64,000 bases of DNA from Cobetia sp. L2A1. GTDB taxonomy: Bacteria; Pseudomonadota; Gammaproteobacteria; Pseudomonadales; Halomonadaceae. Every line of letters begins with the position of its first letter. Position 1 is the stretch's first letter. Under the pieces are notes generated by a model. That model did not search any database. It had not been told where the DNA came from and saw only the letters and a list, made by a program, of their open reading frames with translations. Made by a program: the position numbers and the translations under genes. Where the stretch lies: positions 1,302,001-1,366,000 of the forward strand of contig NZ_CP047025.1 in assembly GCF_009796845.1 (NCBI RefSeq). The letters are read 5' to 3'. Below are positions 1 to 8,148 of the stretch, in pieces.

Positions 1-86
1 GCAGGGTAACCGCTCCATCAGATGTTGCTTGACCGTGCTAAGTCGTTGAGTACAATGCAGTTCTGGCGCACGCAATGCACCGCCCT

Positions 87-160
87 GCGGGTGTAGCTCA
101 ATGGTAGAGCAGAAGCTTCCCAAGCTTAAGACGAGGGTTCGATTCCCTTCACCCGCTCCA
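87..160 (+). tRNA. tRNA-Gly (anticodon CCC)
   Basis: A 74-nt cloverleaf with encoded CCA. The acceptor stem GCGGGTG pairs with CACCCGC, the D-arm GCTC/GAGC and the T-arm GGGTTCGATTCCC are intact, and the anticodon loop TTCCCAA gives anticodon CCC, which reads GGG glycine codons. The top pair of the anticodon stem looks mismatched (G-A). An intrinsic terminator follows at 175-198, so the gene is transcribed alone or last in its unit. An AT-rich island begins right after it, as often happens downstream of tRNA genes. Confidence 0.95.
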
Positions 161-174
161 GATTCTTCAAAAAA

Positions 175-198
175 GCCTCCCATTCGGGAGGCTTTTTT
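175..198 (+). terminator. Intrinsic terminator after tRNA-Gly
   Basis: Perfect stem GCCTCCC/GGGAGGC with loop ATTC, followed by six T and preceded by a run of A. It can work in both directions, so it may also stop transcription of the minus-strand HNH-like gene arriving from the other side. Confidence 0.9.
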
Positions 199-267
199 GT
201 GTTTAATTTTTATCTTTTTATTAATAACTATCAGTCTATCTATATGTTGATGTTATAGTGTTTTTAG

Positions 268-477
268 TCATTTTATAAGGTGATCATTCTTTGTGTTTTT
301 CGCAGCAATTTGAGTGTAATATAGTTTGTTGTTGATCACCGGAATCTTTGTTATACCTATGACGGGGAATATATTCCTGTCTGATCGTCTTAGTCGATAT
401 TTTGGCTTTATTCTAAATTCGTCAGTTGATCTAATCCCTGTATATATAAATGAAAAAATAAAGCCATCGTACATCAT
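268..477 (-). pseudogene. C-terminal part of the HNH-like protein, -1 frame
   Basis: A 69-residue frame whose first ATG overlaps the stop of the upstream HNH-like frame by four bases (ATGA). It has no convincing ribosome-binding site of its own. Its beginning (YDGFIFSFIYTG) looks like the hydrophobic C-terminal strand expected at the end of this type of HNH-like protein, and reading the upstream gene in the -1 frame after the AAAAAAG heptamer runs straight into it as ETRYYYMMYDGF. I read it as the C-terminal third of one gene. It is reached by programmed -1 frameshifting, or is separated by a one-base deletion in the A run. An independently translated small protein coupled by ATGA is the other possibility. 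Confidence 0.5.
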
Positions 478-1064
478 GTAATAATAACGAGTTTCTTTTT
501 TTCCTCATCGAGCCTTGGTGTGATTACTATCTTTCTAAGTGCGTCGTCAGACAAATGTTCGTATTCGTTATTCACTTTTACGATAGAGATAGAAATTATA
601 TCTTCAAGGCCATCTCTGTTCCAAATTAACTTATTATTGAATATGCAGTTACGCATTAATTCCAATAATGACTCTCCCATCTTGACTATAGTAAATTGAG
701 CGTGGTTAGTTATCCCGGCGCGCCATAGAATGCTTATTAGATATAGATAGTATCGTTTGAAGTCTACTGAGAATACAACGAACTCCTTACCTTTTCTTTT
801 AACGACTTTTCTATTCCTAGTTACATTTGTTCCGTAGCTCTCATATTTGCATAATATCTGCTCGCATTTTCGACAAAGCATAGGTTCGATATAATTGAAG
901 TTGCTGTTTTCAAATGCTGGTTCTTTGTTTTCATAAATAACTATTGTTTGACCATGAGATTTTATGCGTTTTGCAATTGAATTAGGTAAAATGTGTGATT
1001 CTTGCAGGCAACTTTCTTGATGACATAGCTTGCACATTCCCATCGTCGTTCCTTTATCTGTCAA
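474..1064 (-). CDS. HNH-like zinc-binding protein, N-terminal frame
   Basis: A 196-residue product with a CKLC motif near the N-terminus, then QESHILPNS and a second pair CRKCEQ. This CxxC...SHxxP...CxxCE pattern occurs in predicted HNH-endonuclease-like proteins of unknown role, some encoded in defence or mobile regions. The middle part (YLYLISILWRAGI) is a hydrophobic helix seen in similar hypothetical proteins. The first ATG could be residue 1, 8 or 10; the choice is uncertain. The gene is strongly AT-rich, unlike all its neighbours, and lies just after a tRNA gene, which suggests acquisition by transfer. It ends early: the zero frame stops at 474, while the -1 frame continues to 268. The family name is from memory of the motif only; nuclease activity is not established. 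Confidence 0.55.
   Translation of the reverse strand: MTDKGTTMGMCKLCHQESCLQESHILPNSIAKRIKSHGQTIVIYENKEPAFENSNFNYIEPMLCRKCEQILCKYESYGTNVTRNRKVVKRKGKEFVVFSVDFKRYYLYLISILWRAGITNHAQFTIVKMGESLLELMRNCIFNNKLIWNRDGLEDIISISIVKVNNEYEHLSDDALRKIVITPRLDEEKKKLVIIT
495..501 (-). other. A-AAA-AAG slippery heptamer
   Basis: On the minus strand the codons GAA AAA AAG place the heptamer A AAA AAG exactly in the zero frame of the HNH-like gene, seven codons before its TGA stop. A AAA AAG is the classic bacterial -1 slip site, as in dnaX. A -1 slip enters the 268-477 frame without meeting a stop. The seven-A run is also a hot spot for indels and sequencing error. Confidence 0.6.
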
Positions 1065-1205
1065 ATGCTATCGAAATACTATGCAAATAGTCGCCATTTT
1101 TAATGACTATTATGTTTCGGTTTCTTAATTGGCTCTAGTTTTTATTTGTTAAAAGAGGGGCTTCTCTAGTGCTTGAAGTCGGCAGTATTACTGCGCTGAT
1201 TAGCT

Positions 1206-1661
1206 TTAATCATACCTGCGGATCTTTTCCGTCAGCTCTGCCAACTTCTCATCACTCTCGCGCGGGCCATCCGCGCTGACGACGTAGCCGTCATATTCGG
1301 TCATGTAGTACTTCATCTTCGAGTGTCTGGCCTGCCATTCGCCTGGCTGGGTGCCATGCAGTGGGATGAGCTTGGCGTGCAGGTGGTTGACGCCATAACC
1401 CTCGAAGATGATCGCGGTGCGCTCGTTATCAAAGAAGGCATCGAGCTGGCGGGCGACCTTGCGCGTGAAGCGCATGAGCTCAAGAATCACCTCGTCCTCC
1501 TGCTTATAAACGCAACTGGTGACATGTTGCTTGGGTATCACGACCGTGTTGCCGCGTGTGGAAGGGAAGATGGAGAGGAAGGCGAGGTGGTACTCACTTT
1601 CCGCGACGACATGTGCTGGTACCTGACCTGACACTATCTGACAGAATATGCAGTCAATCAT
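1206..1661 (-). CDS. HIT family protein
   Basis: A 151-residue histidine-triad protein starting MIDCIFCQI, the usual HIT N-terminus; the family hydrolyses or transfers nucleotidyl groups of substrates such as diadenosine polyphosphates. The motif region reads NHLHAKLIPLHG, so the first two histidines (including the middle His, the nucleophile in characterised members) are kept, but the third triad position is Lys. The C-terminal extension is longer than in Hint-type proteins. I prefer the ATG at 1661 over the upstream in-frame starts because homology to HIT starts there, although the ribosome-binding site (GGGA) is weak. It sits alone between the AT-rich island and the TRAP genes, so the substrate is unknown. 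Confidence 0.8.
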   Translation of the reverse strand: MIDCIFCQIVSGQVPAHVVAESEYHLAFLSIFPSTRGNTVVIPKQHVTSCVYKQEDEVILELMRFTRKVARQLDAFFDNERTAIIFEGYGVNHLHAKLIPLHGTQPGEWQARHSKMKYYMTEYDGYVVSADGPRESDEKLAELTEKIRRYD

Positions 1662-1786
1662 GTTGATTCCCATTGGTCGCACAACGACGGATAGAGATGT
1701 GCAGTGATATCCAACACACAGTAGTTATTTTAATTTATCTAATTGAATGGCTGGTGCATAGGCTCCAGATGAATGCTTGGAGTACC

Positions 1787-1816
1787 AAAAAGGCCACCCG
1801 CCTGGGTGGCCTTTTT
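1787..1816. terminator. Bidirectional intrinsic terminator
   Basis: Stem GGCCACCC/GGGTGGCC with loop GCCT, five A before and five T after. It lies just past the stop of the minus-strand TRAP binding-protein gene and upstream of the HIT gene, so its main job is probably to end the TRAP transcript. Confidence 0.9.
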
Positions 1817-1863
1817 GTCTGTCTGCTCTTTTGTGGCTGACCCCGTGAATGGGCCGCGAAGAC

Positions 1864-2862
1864 TTATTTCTCTGGCCGTGAATCCAGATATTGCTGAAGC
1901 AGCGCGCGATCTTGATGAGAGACCTTCTGCTTCCAGCTGTCCGTGACGTGTTGACTCGCCTTCTCGAAATCCCTCAGCAAGTCAGCAGGAGCGGGGGAGA
2001 TGAGGCGAGCGCCTTCGGCTTGCAGGGTCACGTGAGTCTCCGCCAGTATCTTGCTGGTGGCCGCCCAGCCAGCGTCTTCAATGGCTTCAGCGGCACTGAG
2101 CAGTGCGGTCTGTTGTTGCTTGTCGAGTGCGTTGAAGCTGTCAGCATTCATGTGCACGATGTTGAGCGGCATCGCATAGTTGAGCGTCGTGAAGTTGGGC
2201 ATGTAGCGATAAAGCTCTGCACTGACTCCGCCCATGGCGGAGGTGAGCGCAGCATGAATGCTGCCGTCTTCCAGCAAGGGCGAAAGCTTTGCCCAGCTCA
2301 GGATGTGTGGATTTGCCCCTAGATTGAGCAGTACTCGCTGGGTGTTGCGATCATAGGTACGTATCGGAAGGCCGGCCATGTCATCGGCATCATCGATGGG
2401 CTCTTTTGACCACAGACCGCTGGGAGGCCAGGGCAGTGCGAACAGGAGGCGTTGATTTTGCTCCTTGAGTAGCTCGCGATAGCGGGGTTTGGCCGTTAGA
2501 TAGAGGCGATGAGCTTCATCGAGGTCCTGAGCGACGGAGGGGAGTGAAGAAAGTCCGAAAAAGGGTATCTCGTTGGCCAGTGTTCCACTGAGCGTCGCTG
2601 CAATGTCGATGACGCCGTTGGTGGCGGCCTGCAGGTTGCTCTCGGCTGGAATGTCGGAACGCGGTGAGATGGCCAGTGTGCCTTGGCTCTGCTCTGCCAC
2701 TTTCTGGCTAAATTCCTTGGCGCGCTCACCCATTAGCGTGCCGGAGCCATAGGCGCTACTCATGCTCAACGTGGACTGTGCTTGAAGGGCGCTGGCAGCC
2801 AGCAGGCCGGTCATCAGTAAAGGGCCGGTCAGCCAGTTACGAAGGCGGGGGGCAATTATCAT
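1864..2862 (-). CDS. TRAP transporter solute-binding protein (DctP-like), copy 1
   Basis: A 332-residue periplasmic binding protein of the DctP/TAXI-type TRAP class. An N-terminal hydrophobic signal peptide (about residues 8-28, ending ASALQAQ) is followed by a mature part with LMGERAKEFSQKVAEQSQGTL and the IRTYDRN segment, which corresponds to the ligand-binding arginine region (P/V-R-x) of DctP proteins. The ATG at 2862 is chosen because AAAGGA lies nine bases upstream; the longer frame would start with TTG. No DctQ or DctM membrane subunit is encoded nearby, and a paralogue follows upstream at 3122-4123. The ligand is unknown; organic acids are the usual class. A terminator follows at 1787-1816. 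Confidence 0.85.
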   Translation of the reverse strand: MIIAPRLRNWLTGPLLMTGLLAASALQAQSTLSMSSAYGSGTLMGERAKEFSQKVAEQSQGTLAISPRSDIPAESNLQAATNGVIDIAATLSGTLANEIPFFGLSSLPSVAQDLDEAHRLYLTAKPRYRELLKEQNQRLLFALPWPPSGLWSKEPIDDADDMAGLPIRTYDRNTQRVLLNLGANPHILSWAKLSPLLEDGSIHAALTSAMGGVSAELYRYMPNFTTLNYAMPLNIVHMNADSFNALDKQQQTALLSAAEAIEDAGWAATSKILAETHVTLQAEGARLISPAPADLLRDFEKASQHVTDSWKQKVSHQDRALLQQYLDSRPEK

Positions 2863-3121
2863 GAGCAAAATCCTTTTCTCATGGGGGAGGAGGTAAAGAA
2901 ATTGAGGATCAGCTTGATCAAATTGTGCGCATGTTATTAGCTAAATCGAATCCATGCTAGGCATTTTTCTTTAGCGCCATTGGTCCCAATCTATGCAGAA
3001 AAGTAGCCCTTGTCTCCATGATGGCGACTAATCGCTAATGGATTGCGGGCTATAATAATATTCTGACGCCATAGGAAATCTCCACTAGGCCGACCTTTTG
3101 TGAAGATGTGTTAGATGAGCC

Positions 3122-4123
3122 TCAACGCTGTTTCAGGTAGTCATCGAGTATGTTGCGGCCGGTGGTGTCAGCCTTGAGTCGCCAGCTGGCAATCACACTT
3201 TCGCTGGCCTCTACCAGCGCATCTTTCAGTGCTCGCGGCGCGGGGGCTGCGACGGTAACGCCTTGCTCTGACAGTGTGGTGTAGGTGTTGATAACGCTAT
3301 TGCGCACGGCATCCCAGCTGTCCAGATCAGCTTCCTTTGCGGCCTGCAGTATGGCCTGTTGCTGCTGGGGTTCGAGTGCTTCAAAGCGCGGGCGCCCCAT
3401 ATGCACCATGTTGAGGGGCATAGCGTAGTGAATGGCAGTGTAATACTTCATGTGAGTGGGATAACCGACGTCGAGTCCAGCTTCTGCTGCGGTCAGTACC
3501 GCATCCAGGCTACGATTTTCGAGTCCCGGCAAGACATCGTTCCAGGCCATGACTTTTGGGGTTGAAGCGGTATTCAGGAAGACGCGCTGACCATTGCGAT
3601 CATAGGTTCGAATTAAGAGATTCTGCAGGTCTTCTGGGCTGCGGAGCGCCTGCCGGGACCAGACGCCACTGGCAGGCCAGGGCGCGACGTAGAGCAAGAT
3701 CTGGTCGTTCTCCATGAACAGAGCGTCGTATGCCGAGCGAGACATGCGATAGAGCTGCTCCGCTTCGTCGATGTTCTGTGTCACGAAGGGCAGCGTCGAG
3801 AGCATGAAGGTAGGATCGTCGCTGCCAAGTGTGCCAGCCAGTGTGTTGGCGATTTGGATGGTGTCATTGTTGATGGCACGTGAATGGTTGGCGGAGCGTA
3901 GGCCTGACGTACCTGCGCTTTTCAATATGATGTCAAGTTCACCGTTGCTTAGCGCTTGCACGCGCTCGACAAACTGACGTGACCGCTGCCCGATCAGAGT
4001 GGTATCACCATATTCGCTAGAAAATATCAGTTGCGTAGCCGAGTAGGTAGGCAAGCTAATCAGGCTGCCGAGTATCAGCGCGGTCAATGAGGCAGTCAGT
4101 CGTAAGGAGAATGTGTATGTCAT
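3122..4123 (-). CDS. TRAP transporter solute-binding protein (DctP-like), copy 2
   Basis: A 333-residue periplasmic binding protein with a signal peptide (residues 1-29, ending PTYSA). It is clearly paralogous to the product of 1864-2862: shared landmarks are SSEYGDTTLIGQRSRQF, STLPFVTQNIDEA, WPASGVWS, LIRTYDRNGQR and YAMPLNMVHM. The pair are in tandem on the same strand, separated by about 260 bp without a visible terminator, so they arose by duplication and diverged. No TRAP membrane subunits are adjacent. They may feed a transporter encoded elsewhere or act as sensors for a regulatory protein; nothing in the window decides. The ribosome-binding site is weak (AGAGAA). Confidence 0.85.
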   Translation of the reverse strand: MTYTFSLRLTASLTALILGSLISLPTYSATQLIFSSEYGDTTLIGQRSRQFVERVQALSNGELDIILKSAGTSGLRSANHSRAINNDTIQIANTLAGTLGSDDPTFMLSTLPFVTQNIDEAEQLYRMSRSAYDALFMENDQILLYVAPWPASGVWSRQALRSPEDLQNLLIRTYDRNGQRVFLNTASTPKVMAWNDVLPGLENRSLDAVLTAAEAGLDVGYPTHMKYYTAIHYAMPLNMVHMGRPRFEALEPQQQQAILQAAKEADLDSWDAVRNSVINTYTTLSEQGVTVAAPAPRALKDALVEASESVIASWRLKADTTGRNILDDYLKQR

Positions 4124-4464
4124 GTAAGTGTTCTCTTTTCTATCGCCAGTCGTTGGGAAGAGGGACGACGGGCAACTGTGTTACTGAGGCATGGTGATGT
4201 GTTTCGCAGTATTGACAGCATGACCCTGGTGGCGGCTCATAGTCCTTAGTTGCGCGCAACGATATATAAACGAAGAGTGAAAGAGTGAAGGCTATTCTCG
4301 GGTCGATATCGATGGCCGTGTGAGTCGTGCGGACAAGGACATTGCTGTCAGAAAGCGACTTGTGGTCTACGCTCAGATCAAGGCCGTGCAATTGCCCTGA
4401 CACGAATACCGCGCCGGGAACGCATGACCGGATTGTCGACGACTGTCAACGGGAGGTAGACCAC
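4124..4464. other. Divergent intergenic region
   Basis: 341 bp between the minus-strand TRAP gene and the plus-strand Yip1 gene. It must hold promoters for both. The frames open here extend neighbouring genes upstream and look non-coding. I see no strong palindrome. Confidence 0.5.
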
Positions 4465-5058
4465 ATGCTGACCCACGTCTGGGGATTGATAGCGCATCCG
4501 CAACGAGAATGGCAGACCATCCGCAAGGAACACGAATCCATCACCCACCTCTACGCACATCATGTGCTGCTCATGGCGCTGGTGCCTGTCATCTGTGCAT
4601 ACATCGGGACGACTCAGGTCGGATGGAGCTTGACGGAGGGCCATTCCATCCAGCTAGCGCCACTGGATGCCTTCTTTGCAGGCATCGCTTTCTACATTGC
4701 CATTCTGACGGCCATTGGGGTCATGGGCTCCGTCATCCATATGCTGTCGCAGCGTTTCTCGGGGCATCCTAGCCGCCGCCGCTGCATCATCTTTGCAGGT
4801 TATGTGGCGACACCCATGTTTCTGGCGGGGCTGGTCGCGCTCTATCCCATCATCTGGTTATGTATCTTCGCGGGCACCGTGGGGCTGTGCTACAGCGCTT
4901 ATCTTCTGTATCTCGGCATCCCGCCACTGCTGGATATCTCCAACAAGGAAGGCTTCCTTGTCACCGGCTCTACGCTTGGCATTGGCGTACTGGTGCTGGA
5001 AGGGCTGCTGGCAGTGACAGTATTGCTGTGGGGTTACGGGGCGCGCTGGTTCCTCTAG
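4465..5058 (+). CDS. Yip1-family inner-membrane protein
   Basis: A 197-residue membrane protein. It opens with MLTHVWGLIAHPQREWQTIRKE, the soluble lead typical of bacterial Yip1-domain (PF04893-like) proteins, followed by about five hydrophobic segments (near residues 29-46, 65-92, 105-130, 133-155 and 170-192). The start at 4465 is preceded by GGGAGGT at good spacing; the frame is open further upstream but that part is not family-like. The function of bacterial Yip1 proteins is unknown. The gene stands alone between the TRAP pair and the polyol regulator. Confidence 0.75.
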   Translation: MLTHVWGLIAHPQREWQTIRKEHESITHLYAHHVLLMALVPVICAYIGTTQVGWSLTEGHSIQLAPLDAFFAGIAFYIAILTAIGVMGSVIHMLSQRFSGHPSRRRCIIFAGYVATPMFLAGLVALYPIIWLCIFAGTVGLCYSAYLLYLGIPPLLDISNKEGFLVTGSTLGIGVLVLEGLLAVTVLLWGYGARWFL

Positions 5059-5472
5059 TCCCAGGGGAGCTGGAATCCTCAGGGGTTCTGGCGTGCCAAC
5101 GTACGAGTGGATGACGACATGATTTTCCGCTTTCACATCGAAGTTCATATCAGCGATTGCCTGGTTATCTTCCCCGATATTCGTGTCAGTCTTCCCATCT
5201 CTGCTTGCCCGAGAGCTTTTGGGTTGCCGGCATTGTTTCACTGGATTCATTGATAATGTCTGGTCAAATATTCCAGAAAGACAACCAATGACTTGAGGCG
5301 CCTCGATAGCAATATCGGTGGCGTCTTTCTTGTCTCTGGTGTCGTGATATACCCATCGAAGATGGGGAGTATCCATCAGCCAACCAAGACTAACGGACAT
5401 GTAGAAGGCTTGTGCTGAGTGACGAGTCCATGGAAAGTGATCTCCATTATCGAGTGAGTCAGGTGAGGGCGC
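5059..5472. other. Gene-free interval before the polyol regulator
   Basis: 414 bp with no convincing gene. A 180-codon minus-strand frame covers most of it but runs deep into the Yip1 gene and has no family features. The segment presumably holds the promoter of the SorC-type regulator. I see no clear hairpin followed by T. Confidence 0.5.
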
Positions 5473-6423
5473 ATGGACAAGTTTGAGCAGAGATTGGAGC
5501 AGGCCGCACGGGCCGCATGGCTGTCTTATGTGGGTGGGCGCACTCAGGATGAGATTGCCGCGCAGCTTGGTGTGTCGCGGCCAGGTGTCCAGCGCTTATT
5601 GGCATTGGCGCGTCAGGAGCGACTGGTCAAGATCAGCATTGATCATCCCATCGCCGGCAGCATGGCCATGTCGGATGTACTGGTCGAGCGCTTCGGGCTG
5701 AGCTTCTGCGATGTGGTGCCGTCGGATACCCAGTCCCGAGATAGCATCGCAGAATTTCTCGCGGTGGCGGGTGCTGATCGTTTGTCGTTCTATCTCAATC
5801 GCATTGAGCCACAGACCATTTCATTGGGTACCGGACGCACGGTGCGTTCGGCAGTCGAAGCGTTGAGCCGTAGCGAGCGGCCGCAGCATAGGATTGTCTC
5901 GCTGGTTGGCAATGTCGCACTGGATGGCTCATCCAATCGCTATGACGGGGTGATGTTGCTGGCGGACAAGATCGGGGCTGAGCGTTTCCTGCTTCCCGCG
6001 CCGGTGGTCGCCGCTTCAATTGACGATAAGGAATCACTGCTGGGCCAGTACCTGGTCAATGCCGTCTTCAAGGTGGCCTGCGAGGCCGATGTTGGGGTGA
6101 TTGGTATTGGTCGACTCGATGCGCAGGCGACCCTGTTTCAGGATCAATTCATCAGTGCTGCCGAGCGCGATGAGTTACTGGATGCTGGTGCCGTTGGGGA
6201 GTTGATGGGGTGGCCGTTGGATGTGAATGGCCAGTTGATAGATTGCCCGCTGACTCGCCGAATCACCAGTGTGCCACTTGCTTCGCTCAAGTCTCAGCCA
6301 TTGATTGGTATGGCGGGTGGTTATGACAAGGGGCCGGCAATTCTAAGCGCACTGCGCGGCGGGTGGCTGGAAGGGTTGATCATTGATGAGTCGGCCGCTG
6401 CGCGTATCTGTGCCGAGTTGTAA
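5473..6423 (+). CDS. SorC/DeoR-type sugar-binding transcriptional regulator
   Basis: A 316-residue regulator of the SorC family. Residues about 10-60 form the helix-turn-helix (GRTQDEIAAQLGVSRPGVQRLLALA). The remainder is the C-terminal sugar-binding domain with the typical LGTGRTVRSAVEAL phosphate/sugar-binding loop and GMAGGYDKGPAILSALRGGWLEGLIIDE at the end. It lies directly upstream of and in line with the polyol transport and catabolism operon, the usual position for the regulator of sorbitol/mannitol genes. The inducer is likely a polyol or its keto-sugar. Palindromic TGATC-rich sequences at 6615-6650 are a candidate operator. Confidence 0.88.
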   Translation: MDKFEQRLEQAARAAWLSYVGGRTQDEIAAQLGVSRPGVQRLLALARQERLVKISIDHPIAGSMAMSDVLVERFGLSFCDVVPSDTQSRDSIAEFLAVAGADRLSFYLNRIEPQTISLGTGRTVRSAVEALSRSERPQHRIVSLVGNVALDGSSNRYDGVMLLADKIGAERFLLPAPVVAASIDDKESLLGQYLVNAVFKVACEADVGVIGIGRLDAQATLFQDQFISAAERDELLDAGAVGELMGWPLDVNGQLIDCPLTRRITSVPLASLKSQPLIGMAGGYDKGPAILSALRGGWLEGLIIDESAAARICAEL

Positions 6424-6614
6424 GTTGCCTTGAGAGAGAGGTGGTCGCTGCCAATAACCACGTCATGCGGGACTATGAAGTGTCATGAGCATGGTGTGTG
6501 AGTGCTGCCGAGCTACTGGGTTCAGGCTGCGAGGGCTACTCCCTTAGCATCAGATTCTAAGGTTGAATAGCCCAAGGTCTAGCGCACAAGAGTTTGCTTT
6601 TTCCGCAACCAGAT

Positions 6615-6650
6615 CCGATCATTTGATCATCGGTTGATTGTTTTGATCGG
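6615..6650 (+). promoter_or_regulatory. Candidate operator of the polyol operon
   Basis: Arms CCGATCA (6615-6621) and TGATCGG (6644-6650) form a perfect inverted repeat, with a further TTTGATCA inside. It lies between the SorC-type regulator and the binding-protein gene, about 145 bp before the ATG. The 370 bp interval has no other gene. This is a reading of symmetry only; the binding protein is inferred from position. Confidence 0.45.
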
Positions 6651-6755
6651 GTGCAGAAGGACAGTCTTTACCTTGGGGAACGCGAGGGCTGCGTCTCTTC
6701 AAGAGAGCGAACAAGGGAAGATATCGGTACGGGTAAATCATTGATTACCGATGAG

Positions 6756-6773
6756 AACAATAACGCCAACAAA
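6756..6773 (+). repeat. Leader motif shared with the glycerol binding-protein gene
   Basis: AACAATAACGCCAACAAA stands 20 bases before the ATG of the polyol binding protein. The same 18-mer with one C-to-T change precedes the glycerol binding-protein gene at 46263-46280. A/CA-rich leaders can promote translation; a conserved untranslated enhancer for highly made binding proteins is a plausible reading. Confidence 0.5.
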
Positions 6774-6793
6774 CGCCCCAGTAGGAGAGCACC

Positions 6794-8137
6794 ATGCGGT
6801 TATCTCACTCCATGCTTTCACGTCGTCGCTTGCTGTCACTGGCAGGTCTGGCGGCATTGGTTCCGCTCAGCGGACAGGCCAGTGCTGAAACCATCACCGT
6901 CGCGACCGTCAACAATGCCGACATGGTGGTCATGCAGAGCCTGACCAATGAATTCGAGAAGTCCCATCCCGATATCAAGCTGGATTGGGTCGTGCTTGAA
7001 GAGAACGTGCTGCGCCAGCGACTGACGACCGATATCGCCACCAAGGGCGGACAGTTTGATGTCATGACCATCGGTACCTATGAAGTGCCTATCTGGGCCA
7101 AGCAGGGCTGGTTGACCAAACTCGACAATCTTCCGGCTGACTACAACGAAGCGGATCTCATCAAGCCGATTCGCGATGGTTTGAGCCTGACGGAAGGGGA
7201 CGACCAAGGGCTTTATGCACTGCCGTTCTACGGCGAAAGCTCCATGCTGTACTACCGCAAGGACCTCTTCGAGAAAGCGGGTATCGACATGCCGGCCAAG
7301 CCGACCTGGATCCAGGTCAACGATTGGGCTTCCAAGCTCAATGCACCGGATGAGGGTGCCTACGGTATCTGCCTGCGTGGCAAGCCGGGTTGGGGCGAGA
7401 ACACGGCGCTGCTGAGCACCATGGTCAACAGCTTTGGCGGCCGCTGGTTTGATGAAGACTGGAAGCCGCAGCTGGATTCCCCGGCCTGGAATGAAGCCGT
7501 CAATTTCTATGTCGACCTGATGAACAACTATGGGCCGCCGGGGGCAACTTCCAACGGCTTCAACGAGAACCTGGCACTGTTCTCCAGTGGCAAGTGCGGC
7601 ATGTGGGTCGATGCGACGTCCGCCGCCGGCAAGCTTTACAACCCGAAGGAATCCTCGGTTGCCGACAAGCTGGGCTTCGCTCCCGCACCGATCGCCAAGA
7701 CAGAGAAGGGTTCGCATTGGTTGTGGTCCTGGGCACTCGCCATCCCTGAGTCGTCCAAGTCCAAGGATGCAGCACGTACCTTCATCACCTGGGCAACTTC
7801 TGAGGAATACATCAATCTGGTCGGTGAGACTCAAGGCTGGGCAAGCATTCCGCCGGGCACTCGCAAGTCTACCTACGAGAATCCGGCCTATCAGGAAGCG
7901 GCACCCTTCGCCAGCTTCGTGATGGATGCCATCAACAGTGCTGATCCGACGGATGCGACGCTTGAGCCGGTCCCGTATGTCGGTGTGCAGTTGGTCACCA
8001 TTCCAGAGTTCCAGTCGATCGGCACTCAGGTGGGGCAGCAGATGGCGGCTGCACTGGCAGGTCAGACATCCGTCGAAGATGCATTGGCCTCTGCTCAGCG
8101 CTCCACTGAACGCACCATGCGCCAGTCCGGTTACTGA
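6794..8137 (+). CDS. smoE: Polyol (sorbitol/mannitol) ABC transporter substrate-binding protein
   Basis: A 447-residue family-1 extracellular binding protein, similar in length and landmarks to SmoE/MtlE of sorbitol/mannitol transporters. The N-terminus carries SRRRLLSLAG before a hydrophobic stretch and an ASA cleavage site, so export may be by the Tat route. Further landmarks are FDVMTIGTYEVPIWAKQGWL, YGESSMLYYRKDLFEKAG, GKCGMWVDATSAAG and WSWALAIPESSK. GGAGAGCACC precedes the ATG. It is the first gene of the polyol operon. The closing gap of 279 bp to the permease gene begins with a strong hairpin (8149-8176), typical of binding-protein genes made in excess over permeases. Confidence 0.9.
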   Translation: MRLSHSMLSRRRLLSLAGLAALVPLSGQASAETITVATVNNADMVVMQSLTNEFEKSHPDIKLDWVVLEENVLRQRLTTDIATKGGQFDVMTIGTYEVPIWAKQGWLTKLDNLPADYNEADLIKPIRDGLSLTEGDDQGLYALPFYGESSMLYYRKDLFEKAGIDMPAKPTWIQVNDWASKLNAPDEGAYGICLRGKPGWGENTALLSTMVNSFGGRWFDEDWKPQLDSPAWNEAVNFYVDLMNNYGPPGATSNGFNENLALFSSGKCGMWVDATSAAGKLYNPKESSVADKLGFAPAPIAKTEKGSHWLWSWALAIPESSKSKDAARTFITWATSEEYINLVGETQGWASIPPGTRKSTYENPAYQEAAPFASFVMDAINSADPTDATLEPVPYVGVQLVTIPEFQSIGTQVGQQMAAALAGQTSVEDALASAQRSTERTMRQSGY

Positions 8138-8148
8138 TCACCCTCATC

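Noticed and set aside
87..1205. Integrative element bounded by a duplicated tRNA-Gly end
   Set aside because: No second copy of the tRNA 3' end and no integrase gene were found near the AT-rich island.
4858..5400. 180-codon minus-strand frame over the Yip1 gene and the gap after it
   Set aside because: Overlaps a supported gene for 200 bp, shows no domain, signal or good ribosome-binding site.
6836..7834. 332-codon minus-strand frame opposite smoE
   Set aside because: Antisense shadow of a clear binding-protein gene. The similar frames opposite the SDR gene (12326-13246) and mannitol dehydrogenase (14852-15580) were dropped for the same reason.
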